From assembly GCF_017569185.1 (NCBI RefSeq), contig NZ_CP071869.1, positions 372,001-436,000 of the forward strand: 64,000 nucleotides of DNA, read 5' to 3'. This document shows positions 1 to 8,238 of this stretch, piece by piece (within the stretch, counting starts at the first letter, position 1; each line of letters begins with the position of its first letter). The DNA is from Polaribacter cellanae (GTDB taxonomy: Bacteria > Bacteroidota > Bacteroidia > Flavobacteriales > Flavobacteriaceae). The notes under the pieces are model-generated. The model was not told the origin of the DNA, made no database searches, and saw only the letters and a list, made by a program, of their open reading frames with translations. The position numbers and the translations under genes were made by a program.

Positions 1-1
1 T

Positions 2-1606
2 CAGAATTTATTACAACAGTTTTACGATGGAATTCAAGAAAGTTTATCGCAAGAAGTTTTAGACGATTTTAAATTGATGAAAAAAAAGGATGCACTGTTA
101 AACGTACATTTCCCTAAAAGTCAAGAAAATTTAGCCAAAGCACAAAATAGACTAAAATTCGAAGAACTTTTTTTTATCCAATTACAATTATTGCGTAAGA
201 AACTCATCAACAAAACAAAAAATAAAGGATTTATATTTGAAACCGTTGGTAAAGTATTTAACCAGTTTTATAACGAAAAGTTACCTTTCGAGTTAACAAA
301 TGCTCAAAAAAGAGTATTGAAAGAAATTCGAAAAGATGTAGCTACAGGAACACATATGAATCGTCTTTTACAAGGAGATGTTGGTTCTGGAAAAACAATT
401 GTTGCTTTGTTAACCATGCTTTTAGCGATTGATAATGGTTTTCAAGCAACAATTATGGCACCAACAGAAATTTTGGCAAATCAGCATTACACAGCAGTTT
501 CCGAACTTTTAGAAGGAATGGATATTAAGGTCGATATTCTTACAGGTTCTGTAAAAACCAAAAAACGAAGAGAAATTCATGCTGGTTTAGAAGATGGAAT
601 GCTTCATATTTTAGTAGGAACACATGCTTTGTTGGAAGATAAAGTACAATTCAAAAATTTAGGAATTGCTATTATTGATGAGCAACATAGATTTGGGGTA
701 AAACAGCGCTCACAATTATGGAAAAAAGGAGGAAAGGTTGAAGGTTTTTCTCTTCCTCCCCACATTTTAGTAATGACAGCAACACCCATTCCAAGAACTT
801 TGGCAATGTCTGTTTATGGAGATTTAGATATTTCTGTAATAGATGAATTACCTCCAGGAAGAAAAGAAGTAAAAACGATACATCGTTTTGATAGCAACAG
901 ATTATCTGTATTTAAATTTATGAAAGATGAAATTGCGAAAGGGCGACAAGTTTATTTGGTGTATCCATTAATTGAAGAATCTGAAGCCATGGATTATAAA
1001 GATCTAATGGATGGGTATGAAAGTGTTTCGAGAGAGTTTCCTTCGCCAAAATATCAAATTAGTATTGTGCATGGAAAAATGAAACCAGCAGATAAGGATT
1101 TTGAAATGCAGCGTTTTGTAAAAGGTGAAACTCAAATCATGGTTGCAACAACTGTAATTGAAGTTGGTGTAAATGTGCCCAATGCAAGTGTTATGATTAT
1201 AGAAAGTGCAGAACGTTTTGGACTTTCTCAATTACACCAGTTAAGAGGAAGAGTTGGGCGAGGAGCAGACCAAAGTTATTGTATATTATTATCGAGTTAC
1301 AAATTATCTGAAGAAGGCAAAACACGATTAAAAACAATGGTAGAAACTACAGATGGTTTTAAAATAGCAGAAGTAGATTTAAAACTACGTGGCCCTGGAA
1401 ATTTAATGGGAACACAACAAAGTGGTGTTTTAAATATGAAGATTGCAGATGTTGTAAAAGATTCTAAAATTTTAGTAGCTGCAAGAAATACAGCAATTTC
1501 AATTTTACAAGAAGATAGTAACTTGTCTCTTGAAAAAAACATACCTATAAAACAAGCATATACAAAAATGACCAAATCGTCTAAGATTTGGTCGAATATA
1601 AGTTAA
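2..1606 (+). CDS. recG: ATP-dependent DNA helicase RecG, 5'-truncated by window edge
   Basis: RecG remodels stalled replication forks and branched DNA. The reading frame is already open at base 2, so the gene begins before the window; about 535 residues are visible against roughly 700 in full-length RecG. Most of the N-terminal wedge domain is therefore missing. Helicase motifs are all present: Walker A GDVGSGKT (bases 374-397), a DExH-type box DEQH (678-689), motif III TATPIPRT, and motif VI LRGRVGRG near 1241-1264, followed by the C-terminal region with KLRGPGNLMGTQQSG typical of RecG. The stop at 1606 lies only 12 bases from the convergent gene that follows. Identification is secure from the motif set and order. 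Confidence 0.96.
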   Translation, partial: QNLLQQFYDGIQESLSQEVLDDFKLMKKKDALLNVHFPKSQENLAKAQNRLKFEELFFIQLQLLRKKLINKTKNKGFIFETVGKVFNQFYNEKLPFELTNAQKRVLKEIRKDVATGTHMNRLLQGDVGSGKTIVALLTMLLAIDNGFQATIMAPTEILANQHYTAVSELLEGMDIKVDILTGSVKTKKRREIHAGLEDGMLHILVGTHALLEDKVQFKNLGIAIIDEQHRFGVKQRSQLWKKGGKVEGFSLPPHILVMTATPIPRTLAMSVYGDLDISVIDELPPGRKEVKTIHRFDSNRLSVFKFMKDEIAKGRQVYLVYPLIEESEAMDYKDLMDGYESVSREFPSPKYQISIVHGKMKPADKDFEMQRFVKGETQIMVATTVIEVGVNVPNASVMIIESAERFGLSQLHQLRGRVGRGADQSYCILLSSYKLSEEGKTRLKTMVETTDGFKIAEVDLKLRGPGNLMGTQQSGVLNMKIADVVKDSKILVAARNTAISILQEDSNLSLEKNIPIKQAYTKMTKSSKIWSNIS

Positions 1607-1618
1607 TTGGTAGCACTA

Positions 1619-1915
1619 TTAATTTTGCCAAGGTTTGTGGTTTTTTGCTTTAGGACCTATTAATTTTCTAATTTTTGTTTTTTTTGCTAAAACAATTTTA
1701 GTCTCAGATTTCTTTCGATTCCAAATTTTTAGATTTTTTGCTTCAGAGCCTTTTAAATCTATATGTTTTAGTGTATTTAATTTTATAACAGTAGATACTT
1801 TTTTATGTTTCCAGTATTTATAGTTTTTTGCTTTTGAGCCTAAAACTATTTTTTTACTCTGTGCAACTGTATTGAAACCGATTAAAATTGCTGTAAAAAA
1901 TAATATCTTTTTCAT
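1619..1915 (-). CDS. Small secreted basic protein with three internal repeats, unknown function
   Basis: No family is recognised. The 98-residue product starts with a clear signal peptide (MKKILFFTAILIGFNTVAQS) and the mature part is extremely lysine-rich. Three copies of a short motif are visible: GSKAKNYKYWKHKK, GSEAKNLKIWNRKK and GPKAKNHKPWQN, that is G-[SP]-x-AKN-x-K-x-W followed by basic residues in the first two. The copies are spaced unevenly, with a hydrophobic and basic linker between them. The third copy forms the C-terminus. The gene stands alone, convergent to recG and about 220 bp downstream of the M28 peptidase gene. An exported cell-surface or nucleic-acid/polyanion-binding role is possible, but this is only a guess from charge. 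Confidence 0.7.
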   Translation of the reverse strand: MKKILFFTAILIGFNTVAQSKKIVLGSKAKNYKYWKHKKVSTVIKLNTLKHIDLKGSEAKNLKIWNRKKSETKIVLAKKTKIRKLIGPKAKNHKPWQN

Positions 1916-2078
1916 AAGTAATATTAAAAAAATGACTGAAATAATAGTACTACAAAAATAAAAATATTTTTTATAAATATTAATAATTTACAAGTGTAAC
2001 AATTTATACAACAATTAAAAATTTAAATATTAAAATTAAAACTGTTAAATAATTGTTGTTTCTGTAAATAGAGTACAT

Positions 2079-2108
2079 AAAAAAAACCAAGCAAAAGTCT
2101 CGGTTTTA
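2079..2108 (-). terminator. Rho-independent terminator downstream of the M28 peptidase gene
   Basis: On the minus strand AAAACCGAG and CTTGGTTTT form a nine-base stem (one G-T or mismatch position) around a seven-base loop, followed by a run of T. It lies 25-55 bases past the stop of the peptidase gene at 2133, in the right orientation to end that transcript. Confidence 0.6.
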
Positions 2109-2132
2109 GATGTTTTAAAGAGAAAATAAAAC

Positions 2133-3182
2133 TTACTTCGTTTCTTCCTTTACTTCTGCTTTATCTGCAACAATTCTTTTATCCATATTTGCAACTTCCC
2201 AAGCAGTATAAAAAACCAAACGCGTTCTGTTTTCTAGCAGCTCGTAGTTAATTTTGTCTGGAGTATCAGTAGGTTTGTGATAATCTGCATGTGTTCCGTT
2301 GAAATAGAAAATAATTGGTACATTATTTTTTGCAAAATTATAATGATCAGATCTATAGTAAAATCTATTAGGATCATTCTCATCATTATATTTATAATCT
2401 AAATTAATATTCATATATTTTTTATTTACAGCTTCAGAAATGTTGTGTAACTCTGTACTCAATTTATCTGAACCAATTAAATACACGTAATTTGGGTCTG
2501 CTTTGTGTCTATCGTCAATTCTACCAATCATATCTATATTTAAATCGCAAACAGTATTTGCTAATGGAAAAATAGGATCTACATCTGTATAGTATTTAGA
2601 ACCTAATAAACCTTTTTCTTCACCTGTTACGTGTAAAAATAGAATAGAACGTTTTGGACCTTTCCCTGCTTTTTTAGCCATTTGAAAAGCTTGTGCAATT
2701 TCTAAAATAGCTACTGTTCCAGAACCATCATCATCTGCGCCATTATAAATTTCTCCGTTTTTAACTCCTTCGTGATCTAAATGTGCAGAAATTACTACAA
2801 TTTCATCTGGTTTTTCTGAACCTTTAATAAATGCAACAACGTTTTCAGAAGCTTTTAAAGGAGTTCTTCTTTTACGTTTGTTTAAAAATGCTGCAGGAAC
2901 TTCTTGGAAATAATCATCTCCCCCTAAAGGAGAAGCGATTCCTTCAGAAACATAAAAATTCTTTAAATATTCAACAGCTTTTTTCTGTCCTGGTTCACCA
3001 GTATTTCTTCCTTCAAATTCATCTGAAGCGTACGTAAATAAGTGTGCACCTAAGTCTTTTGCAGTAATGCTTTTGGCATATTTTGCAGCTTGATCTACAT
3101 TTGCATCATCATTAGATACATTTTTACTAGAACCACAAGCCATAAAAGCGACTGCACTAGCAACATAAAGTATTTTTTTCAT
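2133..3182 (-). CDS. M28-family zinc metallopeptidase, lipoprotein
   Basis: Predicted co-catalytic zinc aminopeptidase of the M28 family, acting outside the cytoplasm. The 349-residue protein begins with a lipoprotein signal ending in a lipobox (FMAC, Cys16). Zinc ligands of the family are in place: His134 and Asp136 in SAHLDHEG, the bridging aspartate in GADDDGSG (about 150), catalytic/ligand glutamates in TGEEKG (188-189), Asp217 in LNIDMIGR and His302 in HADYHKPTDTPDKI. The C-terminal tail is rich in Lys and Glu. It is transcribed alone, ends in a terminator and probably scavenges peptides. Substrate preference cannot be told from the sequence. Confidence 0.93.
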   Translation of the reverse strand: MKKILYVASAVAFMACGSSKNVSNDDANVDQAAKYAKSITAKDLGAHLFTYASDEFEGRNTGEPGQKKAVEYLKNFYVSEGIASPLGGDDYFQEVPAAFLNKRKRRTPLKASENVVAFIKGSEKPDEIVVISAHLDHEGVKNGEIYNGADDDGSGTVAILEIAQAFQMAKKAGKGPKRSILFLHVTGEEKGLLGSKYYTDVDPIFPLANTVCDLNIDMIGRIDDRHKADPNYVYLIGSDKLSTELHNISEAVNKKYMNINLDYKYNDENDPNRFYYRSDHYNFAKNNVPIIFYFNGTHADYHKPTDTPDKINYELLENRTRLVFYTAWEVANMDKRIVADKAEVKEETK

Positions 3183-3253
3183 CGATTAAAAAAGTATTTT
3201 GTTTGTTGTTATTAAGTAACCAAATGTAACAAAAAGTTACAAGTACATCAAAA

Positions 3254-4027
3254 TTAATTTTTGTTGATGACAAACTGTTGTAACATTTTGTTAAAATTTA
3301 TGATATCTTTAGGAAACAAATCGTCAAAAGCGTTTTTTTCTATTAATTCTGATGAAGTTCCAGAAATTATAGCGTTCTCTGTTAAAAGAATAATTTCATC
3401 CGATAATTGAATTGCCAAATTAACTTCGTGAGTAGATATTAAGATTGTTTTCGAGGTTTCTGCAACCAATTTTTGTAAAAGAGAAAATATTTTTAATGTA
3501 TGATGCATATCTAAATGAGCAGTGGGTTCATCTAAAATAATAATTTTGGTGTCTTGTGCCAAAGCTCTCGCAATTAAAACACGTTGTAATTGTCCGTCAC
3601 TTAACTCGTAAAATCGATTATTCTTTAAATGCGCTATTTCTGTTTGTTCGAGGGCAAGGTTTACTTTCTCGATATCTTTTTCGGAGAGCTTATCAATCCA
3701 ATTTGTATAAGGTTGTCTTCCAAGTGCAGTGAGTTCAAAAACAGTTAATTGGCTTTCAGGTAAACGTTCGGTTAGTACCAGACTTAATTTTGTGGAAAGT
3801 TCTTTTTCAGAATAGTCATTTAAGTTTTTATTTTCTAAAAAAACACTTCCATAAATAGGTTTTTGTACTTTAGAAATGGTTCGCAGTAAAGTGGATTTTC
3901 CAATGCCGTTTTTACCCAAAACACTAATTAGTTTTCCTTTTTCAATGGATAGATTTACATCAGAAAAAACAATTTTATCTTGTTTTTTTTGTCGATAACC
4001 GATTGTTAGATTTTCGGTTTTTAGGAT
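3254..4027 (-). CDS. Iron-chelate/B12-type ABC transporter ATP-binding protein (FecE/BtuD-like), start codon unresolved
   Basis: ATPase partner of the FecCD-type permease encoded just upstream. Walker A (GKNGIGKST), the signature LSDGQLQRVLIARAL, Walker B IIILDEPTAHLD and the switch histidine in STHEV are all visible. The first ATG/GTG/TTG in frame is the TTG at 3919, which lies inside Walker A and cannot be the true start. The frame stays open and family-like upstream, giving ILKTENLTIGYRQKK, back to a stop at 4064-4066. An ATC at 4025-4027 stands where relatives usually have the initiator, and I use it as a working start. It may be a rare start codon, a mutated ATG or a sequence error. The tandem repeat begins directly upstream. 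No periplasmic binding protein gene is seen nearby. Confidence 0.82.
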   Translation of the reverse strand: MLKTENLTIGYRQKKQDKIVFSDVNLSIEKGKLISVLGKNGIGKSTLLRTISKVQKPIYGSVFLENKNLNDYSEKELSTKLSLVLTERLPESQLTVFELTALGRQPYTNWIDKLSEKDIEKVNLALEQTEIAHLKNNRFYELSDGQLQRVLIARALAQDTKIIILDEPTAHLDMHHTLKIFSLLQKLVAETSKTILISTHEVNLAIQLSDEIILLTENAIISGTSSELIEKNAFDDLFPKDIINFNKMLQQFVINKN

Positions 4028-4065
4028 GTTATTTTTGTTTTTGTTTTCGATTTTTTTGTTTTTTT

Positions 4066-4129
4066 AGTTTCAGAGTTTCAGAGTTTCAGAGTTTCAGAGT
4101 TTCAGAGTTTCAGAGTTTCAGAATTTCAA
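4066..4129. repeat. 8-bp tandem repeat, seven perfect copies plus one degenerate
   Basis: The unit AGTTTCAG repeats seven times without change (4066-4121) and then decays into AATTTCAA. It sits between the permease and ATPase genes of the ABC importer, touching the in-frame stop that bounds the ATPase frame. Because eight is not a multiple of three, any frame reading across three units meets a stop, so the array cannot be coding. Further along (4130-4190) the sequence continues with looser 'ctatgttt' repeats. Confidence 0.9.
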
Positions 4130-4237
4130 AGTCCAAATTCCACAACAACTCTATGTTTTCTATGTTTCTATGTGGTTAATTTCTATTTTCTATTCATAAA
4201 CAAACTAGTTCTTTCCTTTTGGGAAGTTTAGGACGGG

Positions 4238-5266
4238 CTATACAAATATCCTCTTTTTACGAATCAACAACCAAATAACAACTGGTGCTCCAAAAAGCGA
4301 TGTAATTGCATTAATTGGCAATGTAAATTCACTCGTTGGTAATTGTGCAATTCCGTCGCAAATTAATAAAATAATTGCACCTAAAACAGCAACTGCTGGT
4401 AACAATATTTTATGATTAGATGTCGAAAACAACATTCTTGCAATATGGGGCACAGCCAAACCAACAAAAGCAATAGGTCCAGAAAAAGCAGTAATAACAC
4501 CAGTTAGTAAACTTGTAACTAACAAAACAATGTTTCTACTTTTCTTTACGTTTATGCCTAAACTTTTCGCATAATTTTCACCCAATAAAAAACTGTTTAA
4601 AGGCTTTATAATTGATATGGTTCCAAAAACACCTAAAACATAAATACAACTAAAAACAAGTATTTCGTTCCAAGAAAGATTTCCTAAACTTCCAAAACTC
4701 CAAAATAAATATTGCTGAATTTGTTCGGCTTCACTAAAATAAGCCAAAACACTAATAATTGCACCTGTTAAACTCCCAAACATCAACCCAATAATTAAAA
4801 TGGACATCGTATTTCGAACTCTGTTTGCAGCAATAATTACAGCAGATAAAACTAAAAAAGCACCTAAACTCGCTGCAATTGGAAGCGACCAATTAGAAAA
4901 TGAATTGGTTAAGAAAAATCCACCAAAAAGAGAGGATCCTAAAATTAGCAATGCCACTCCTAAACTTGCGCCAGAAGAAATTCCTAAAACAAAAGGACCT
5001 GCTAATGGATTTCTAAACAAGGTTTGCATTAACAAACCACAAATAGACAAACCAGAACCTACTAAAATAGCTGTAATTGCTTTTGGTAATCTAAAATGCA
5101 GAATTATAGTTTGCCAACTTTCCTTGGCAGAAAAATTGCCAATTAAAGTATTAAAAATATCTTTAAACGGAATGGAAACAGAACCCAAACTGATATTCAC
5201 AAAAAACAAGACCACCAATAAAATGGATAGGATTATAAAATGTTTTTTGAATGATTTTTTTTCCAT
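4238..5266 (-). CDS. FecCD-family ABC transporter permease
   Basis: Inner-membrane permease of the BtuC/FecCD family that moves iron-siderophore, heme or cobalamin. The 342 residues carry about ten hydrophobic segments. Family landmarks include the loop LSICGLLMQTLFRNPLAGPFVLGISSG split across the first third, and near the C-terminus AFSGPIAFVGLAVPHIARML, which contacts the ATPase. The first segment starts at once (KKHFIILSILLVVLFFVNI), so the ATG at 5266 is a natural start. The gene lies upstream of the ATPase on the same strand, separated by about 210 bases of repeat-rich DNA, unusually wide for such a pair. The substrate is not determinable. Confidence 0.93.
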   Translation of the reverse strand: MEKKSFKKHFIILSILLVVLFFVNISLGSVSIPFKDIFNTLIGNFSAKESWQTIILHFRLPKAITAILVGSGLSICGLLMQTLFRNPLAGPFVLGISSGASLGVALLILGSSLFGGFFLTNSFSNWSLPIAASLGAFLVLSAVIIAANRVRNTMSILIIGLMFGSLTGAIISVLAYFSEAEQIQQYLFWSFGSLGNLSWNEILVFSCIYVLGVFGTISIIKPLNSFLLGENYAKSLGINVKKSRNIVLLVTSLLTGVITAFSGPIAFVGLAVPHIARMLFSTSNHKILLPAVAVLGAIILLICDGIAQLPTSEFTLPINAITSLFGAPVVIWLLIRKKRIFV

Positions 5267-5302
5267 TTATAGCAGATGTTCTTGCCTGATTGAAGTGCAA
5301 TT

Positions 5303-5342
5303 GAGACCTGATTTTAACTTCTCGACTGCGCTCGAAGAGACA
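5303..5342. repeat. 40-bp dispersed element with palindromic core, copy 1
   Basis: This stretch starts GAGACCT and ends GAGACA around the core CTCGACTGCGCTCGA. A near-identical copy lies at 6626-6665 (about 35 of 40 bases shared), and an inverted partial copy at 7643-7660. Copy 1 lies between rdgB and the permease gene and reaches the rdgB stop codon. Confidence 0.8.
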
Positions 5343-5921
5343 CTATTTATAATTAGTTAAAAATTCTACCAATTTTTTTATTGCAATTCCTCTGTGAGAA
5401 ATTTTATTTTTTTCCTTAGGATTCATGGAAGCAAAAGATTCGCTAAAACCTTCTGGTTTAAAAATGGGGTCGTAACCAAAACCTTTTTCGCCTTGTTTTT
5501 CTGTTAGAATTTCACCTTTGCAAATTCCTTCAAATAGAAATTGCTTTCCATTTAAATTCAAACAAACAGCAGTTCTAAATTGTGCTTTTCTATTTTCTTT
5601 ATTTTTTAATTCTGATAATAGTTTTTGCATATTATTTTCAGAATTGGCAGGTTCTCCAGCAAAACGTGCAGAGTAAACACCTGGTTTTCCATCCAAACTT
5701 TCAACTTCTAAACCTGTATCATCTGCAAAACAATTATAGCCAAATTTATTGGTAATATAATCTGCTTTCAACTTAGCATTGCCTTCTAAAGAAGTTTCGG
5801 TTTCATCTACTTCATCAAAACAATTAATATCTTTTAGGCCCAATAATTCTATGGAGTTAGGAAGCATTTCCTGAACTTCTTTTAGTTTATTTAGGTTGTT
5901 GGTTGCAAAAACGAGTTTCAT
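5343..5921 (-). CDS. rdgB: Non-canonical purine NTP pyrophosphatase (RdgB/HAM1 family)
   Basis: Hydrolyses dITP, ITP and XTP to monophosphates, keeping deaminated purines out of DNA and RNA. The protein is 192 residues, the usual length. Family motifs are clear: the N-terminal substrate loop [12 protein letters not shown], the metal-binding [20 protein letters not shown], and near the C-terminus FGYDPIFKP followed by [17 protein letters not shown] with the conserved SHR. The ATG at 5921 gives MKLVFATNN, the standard beginning. It lies upstream of the ABC permease gene on the same strand, 75 bases apart with a repeat element in between, so co-transcription is uncertain. Confidence 0.96.
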   Translation of the reverse strand: MKLVFATNNLNKLKEVQEMLPNSIELLGLKDINCFDEVDETETSLEGNAKLKADYITNKFGYNCFADDTGLEVESLDGKPGVYSARFAGEPANSENNMQKLLSELKNKENRKAQFRTAVCLNLNGKQFLFEGICKGEILTEKQGEKGFGYDPIFKPEGFSESFASMNPKEKNKISHRGIAIKKLVEFLTNYK

Positions 5922-6081
5922 ACTCTATAATTCAAAGTTTAAAATTGAAAGTTCAAAGTTACAAAAGTTAAGACACGAATTTTACTAATTTCCTAAATTC
6001 AAGAAAATATTTTCTAAAAAGTATAAGTTTCTTCTCTTATTTATATTTAGTGAATACTAAACAAAAAGGTTAAGATAATAT

Positions 6082-6555
6082 TCACTCATGATGATAAGGC
6101 TCTTTCTTTAAAATCGTAAAACCTCTATACAATTGTTCCACAATAAAAAGACGAATCATTTGGTGGGAAAATGTCATTTTAGATAAGGATATTTTTCCAT
6201 TTGCTTTTTTATAAACGGCATCAGAAAAACCATAAGGACCACCAATTACCAAAACCAATTGTTTAATTCCTGCATTCATTTTTTTCTGAAGATATTGCGA
6301 AAATTCGATAGATGTAAAGTGTTTTCCTTTATCATCCAACAACACTAAAACATCTGTATTTTGTAGTTTGGATAAAATTAAATTGCCTTCCTTTTCTTTT
6401 TGCTGAATTTCACTTAAATTCTTTACATTTTTAATATCCGGAATTATCTCTAATTCGAACTTTATATAATGTTTTAATCGGTTTTGATATTCATCAATTA
6501 ACTGAATTAAATTTTTATGATCAGTTTTACCAATGGCAAGTAATTTAATTTTCAT
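6082..6555 (-). CDS. rlmH: 23S rRNA (pseudouridine1915-N3)-methyltransferase RlmH
   Basis: SPOUT-class methyltransferase that methylates pseudouridine 1915 of 23S rRNA in helix 69. The 157-residue length is exactly typical. The start MKIKLLAIGKTD, the SAM-binding knot sequence VLVIGGPYGFSDAVYKKA, the stretch LSKMTFSHQMIRLFIVEQLYRG, and the C-terminal YHHE ending are all hallmark family features. It stands on the minus strand between rdgB (about 160 bases away) and the divergent nadC gene. Nothing looks damaged. Confidence 0.97.
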   Translation of the reverse strand: MKIKLLAIGKTDHKNLIQLIDEYQNRLKHYIKFELEIIPDIKNVKNLSEIQQKEKEGNLILSKLQNTDVLVLLDDKGKHFTSIEFSQYLQKKMNAGIKQLVLVIGGPYGFSDAVYKKANGKISLSKMTFSHQMIRLFIVEQLYRGFTILKKEPYHHE

Positions 6556-6625
6556 AGTTTCTGTCTTGTTGAGTATTGCTTGAAATCAAAAAATATTTTG
6601 ATTTTAGGTAGCGAACGAAGTTCAC

Positions 6626-6665
6626 GAGACCTCATTAAAACCTCTCGACTGCGCTCGAGGAGACA
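6626..6665. repeat. 40-bp dispersed element with palindromic core, copy 2
   Basis: Second copy of the GAGACCT...GAGACA element, here with the perfect palindrome CTCGACTGCGCTCGAG except for its central CTGCGC. It lies in the divergent gap between rlmH and nadC. Just upstream (6610-6630) is the related-looking GCGAACGAAGTTCACGAGACC. Confidence 0.8.
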
Positions 6666-6768
6666 AATATTGTCGCTACAAATTTATCAGTTTTAAAACA
6701 TAAAATCATTAGAACTTCCTAAAAGTTGAAAATCATTGTTATTTTTACATCAGAATTAAACCATATTT

Positions 6769-7626
6769 ATGATTTCAGAAGCACAATTTCAACACGAATT
6801 AGACCTTATTATAAAAAACGCCATTAGAGAAGATATTGGAGATGGAGACCATACTTCACTTTCTTGTATTCCTGCAGATGCTAAAGGAAAAGCAAAATTA
6901 TTGGTAAAAGATGAAGGAATTATTGCTGGAGTTGCATTCGCAAAACAAGTTTTTTTTTATGTTGATAAAGACTTAAAAGTAGAAACTTTTATAAATGATG
7001 GCGAAAAAGTAAAATATGGCGATGTTGTTTTTTATGTTTCAGGGAAATCGCAATCCATTTTAATGGCAGAACGTTTGGTATTAAATGCGATGCAAAGAAT
7101 GAGTGCAATTGCTACAAAAACCGCTTTTTTTGCAGATTTACTAAAAGGAACAAAAACCAAAGTTTTAGATACCAGAAAAACCACACCTGGCATTAGAGCT
7201 TTAGAAAAATGGGCAGTAAAAATTGGTGGTGGAGAAAACCACAGATTTGCTTTGTATGATATGGTTATGATTAAAGACAATCATATCGATTTTGCAGGCG
7301 GAATAACCCAAGCCATTACAAAAACCAAGAAATATTTAGCAGAAAAAGGCTTAGATATTAAAATAATTGTAGAAGCAAGAAGTTTAGAAGAAATTAAAGA
7401 AATTTTGTCTAACGAAGGTGTTTACAGAATATTAATTGATAATTTTAATTACGAAGACACTAAAAAAGCAGTGGACTTAATTGGAGACCAATGTTTAACA
7501 GAATCTTCTGGAGGAATCAACGAAAAAACCATTAGAAAATATGCAGAATGTGGTGTCGATTTTATTTCTTCAGGTGCATTAACACATTCGGTTTATAATT
7601 TAGATTTAAGTTTAAAAGCAATTTAA
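6769..7626 (+). CDS. nadC: Nicotinate-nucleotide pyrophosphorylase (carboxylating)
   Basis: Quinolinate phosphoribosyltransferase: converts quinolinate and PRPP to nicotinate mononucleotide, CO2 and pyrophosphate in de novo NAD synthesis. At 285 residues it has normal length. The N-terminal REDIGDGDHTS, the conserved LNAMQRMSAIAT, the active-site stretch TRKTTPGIRALEKWAVKIGG, and NHRFALYDMVMIKDNHI are diagnostic, as is ESSGGINEKTIRKYAECGVDFIS near the end. The ATG at 6769 gives MISEAQFQHEL. nadA and nadB are not in the window. Confidence 0.97.
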   Translation: MISEAQFQHELDLIIKNAIREDIGDGDHTSLSCIPADAKGKAKLLVKDEGIIAGVAFAKQVFFYVDKDLKVETFINDGEKVKYGDVVFYVSGKSQSILMAERLVLNAMQRMSAIATKTAFFADLLKGTKTKVLDTRKTTPGIRALEKWAVKIGGGENHRFALYDMVMIKDNHIDFAGGITQAITKTKKYLAEKGLDIKIIVEARSLEEIKEILSNEGVYRILIDNFNYEDTKKAVDLIGDQCLTESSGGINEKTIRKYAECGVDFISSGALTHSVYNLDLSLKAI

Positions 7627-7642
7627 CAGCTAAATGTCTGGT

Positions 7643-7660
7643 TGAGCGCAGTCGAGACCT
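7643..7660. repeat. Inverted partial copy of the palindromic element
   Basis: TGAGCGCAGTCGAGACCT is the reverse complement of the right-hand core of the elements at 5303 and 6626. It lies between the nadC stop and the next gene's ATG. Confidence 0.7.
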
Positions 7661-7668
7661 TAATAATT

Positions 7669-8238
7669 ATGGACAACTACTTTGACAGTGAAGAATATTC
7701 AAAAATCGATTTTACGAAAACGAAAATTAATAAAGGAGAATACGATAATTGTGTATTTACGAATTGTAACTTCGAGAACGTGCATGCGTCTAACATTCAG
7801 TTTGTGGAATGCGAGTTTATCGATTGTAACTTTAGCAATGCCATTGTAAAAGACACTGCTTTTAAAGATGTAAACTTTACAAATTGTAAGATAATAGGCC
7901 TAAAGTTTTATGAATGCAATTCGTTTTTATTGCAGTTTTCTTTTACAAATTGTCAATTGAATTTTTCATCTTTTTATCAATTAAAAATACCTAATACAGT
8001 TTTTAATAATTGTAATTTACAAGAAGTAGATTTTACAGAAACAATTGTAAATAGTGGCATTTTTAACAATTGCGATTTAAAAAATGCAATTTTTGAAAAC
8101 ACCAATTTAGAAAAATCAGATTTTAGATCTTCGTATAACTATACAATCAATCCAGAAAAAAATCGTTTAAAAAGTGCAAGGTTTAGTAAAGAGAATGTAG
8201 TAGGCTTATTAGCTGATTATAAAATTATTGTTGAATGA
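7669..8238 (+). CDS. Pentapeptide repeat-containing protein
   Basis: Right-handed quadrilateral beta-helix protein of the pentapeptide-repeat class, 189 residues from the ATG at 7669. A TTG at 7642 is in frame but falls inside the dispersed repeat, so I prefer the ATG, giving MDNYFDSEEYSKIDF. Repeats of the A(N/D)LXX type run through most of the protein, here dominated by asparagine-cysteine turns: VFTNCNFENV, FVECEFIDCNFSNA, VNFTNCKI, FNNCDLKNAIFENTNLEKSDFR. Some family members mimic DNA and bind gyrase, others have no known role; the sequence does not decide. The last codons overlap the following lipoprotein gene by four bases (ATGA), so the two are translationally coupled. Confidence 0.9.
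   Translation: MDNYFDSEEYSKIDFTKTKINKGEYDNCVFTNCNFENVHASNIQFVECEFIDCNFSNAIVKDTAFKDVNFTNCKIIGLKFYECNSFLLQFSFTNCQLNFSSFYQLKIPNTVFNNCNLQEVDFTETIVNSGIFNNCDLKNAIFENTNLEKSDFRSSYNYTINPEKNRLKSARFSKENVVGLLADYKIIVE

Noticed and set aside
4066..4129. CRISPR-like array
   Set aside because: The unit is only 8 bp with no spacers, so this is a simple tandem repeat.
4800..5360. 186-codon frame opposite the permease gene
   Set aside because: Antisense to a clearly coding FecCD permease; Lys/Pro-rich composition is a shadow effect.
7642..7668. TTG start of the pentapeptide protein
   Set aside because: It would translate the dispersed repeat; the ATG at 7669 is adequate.
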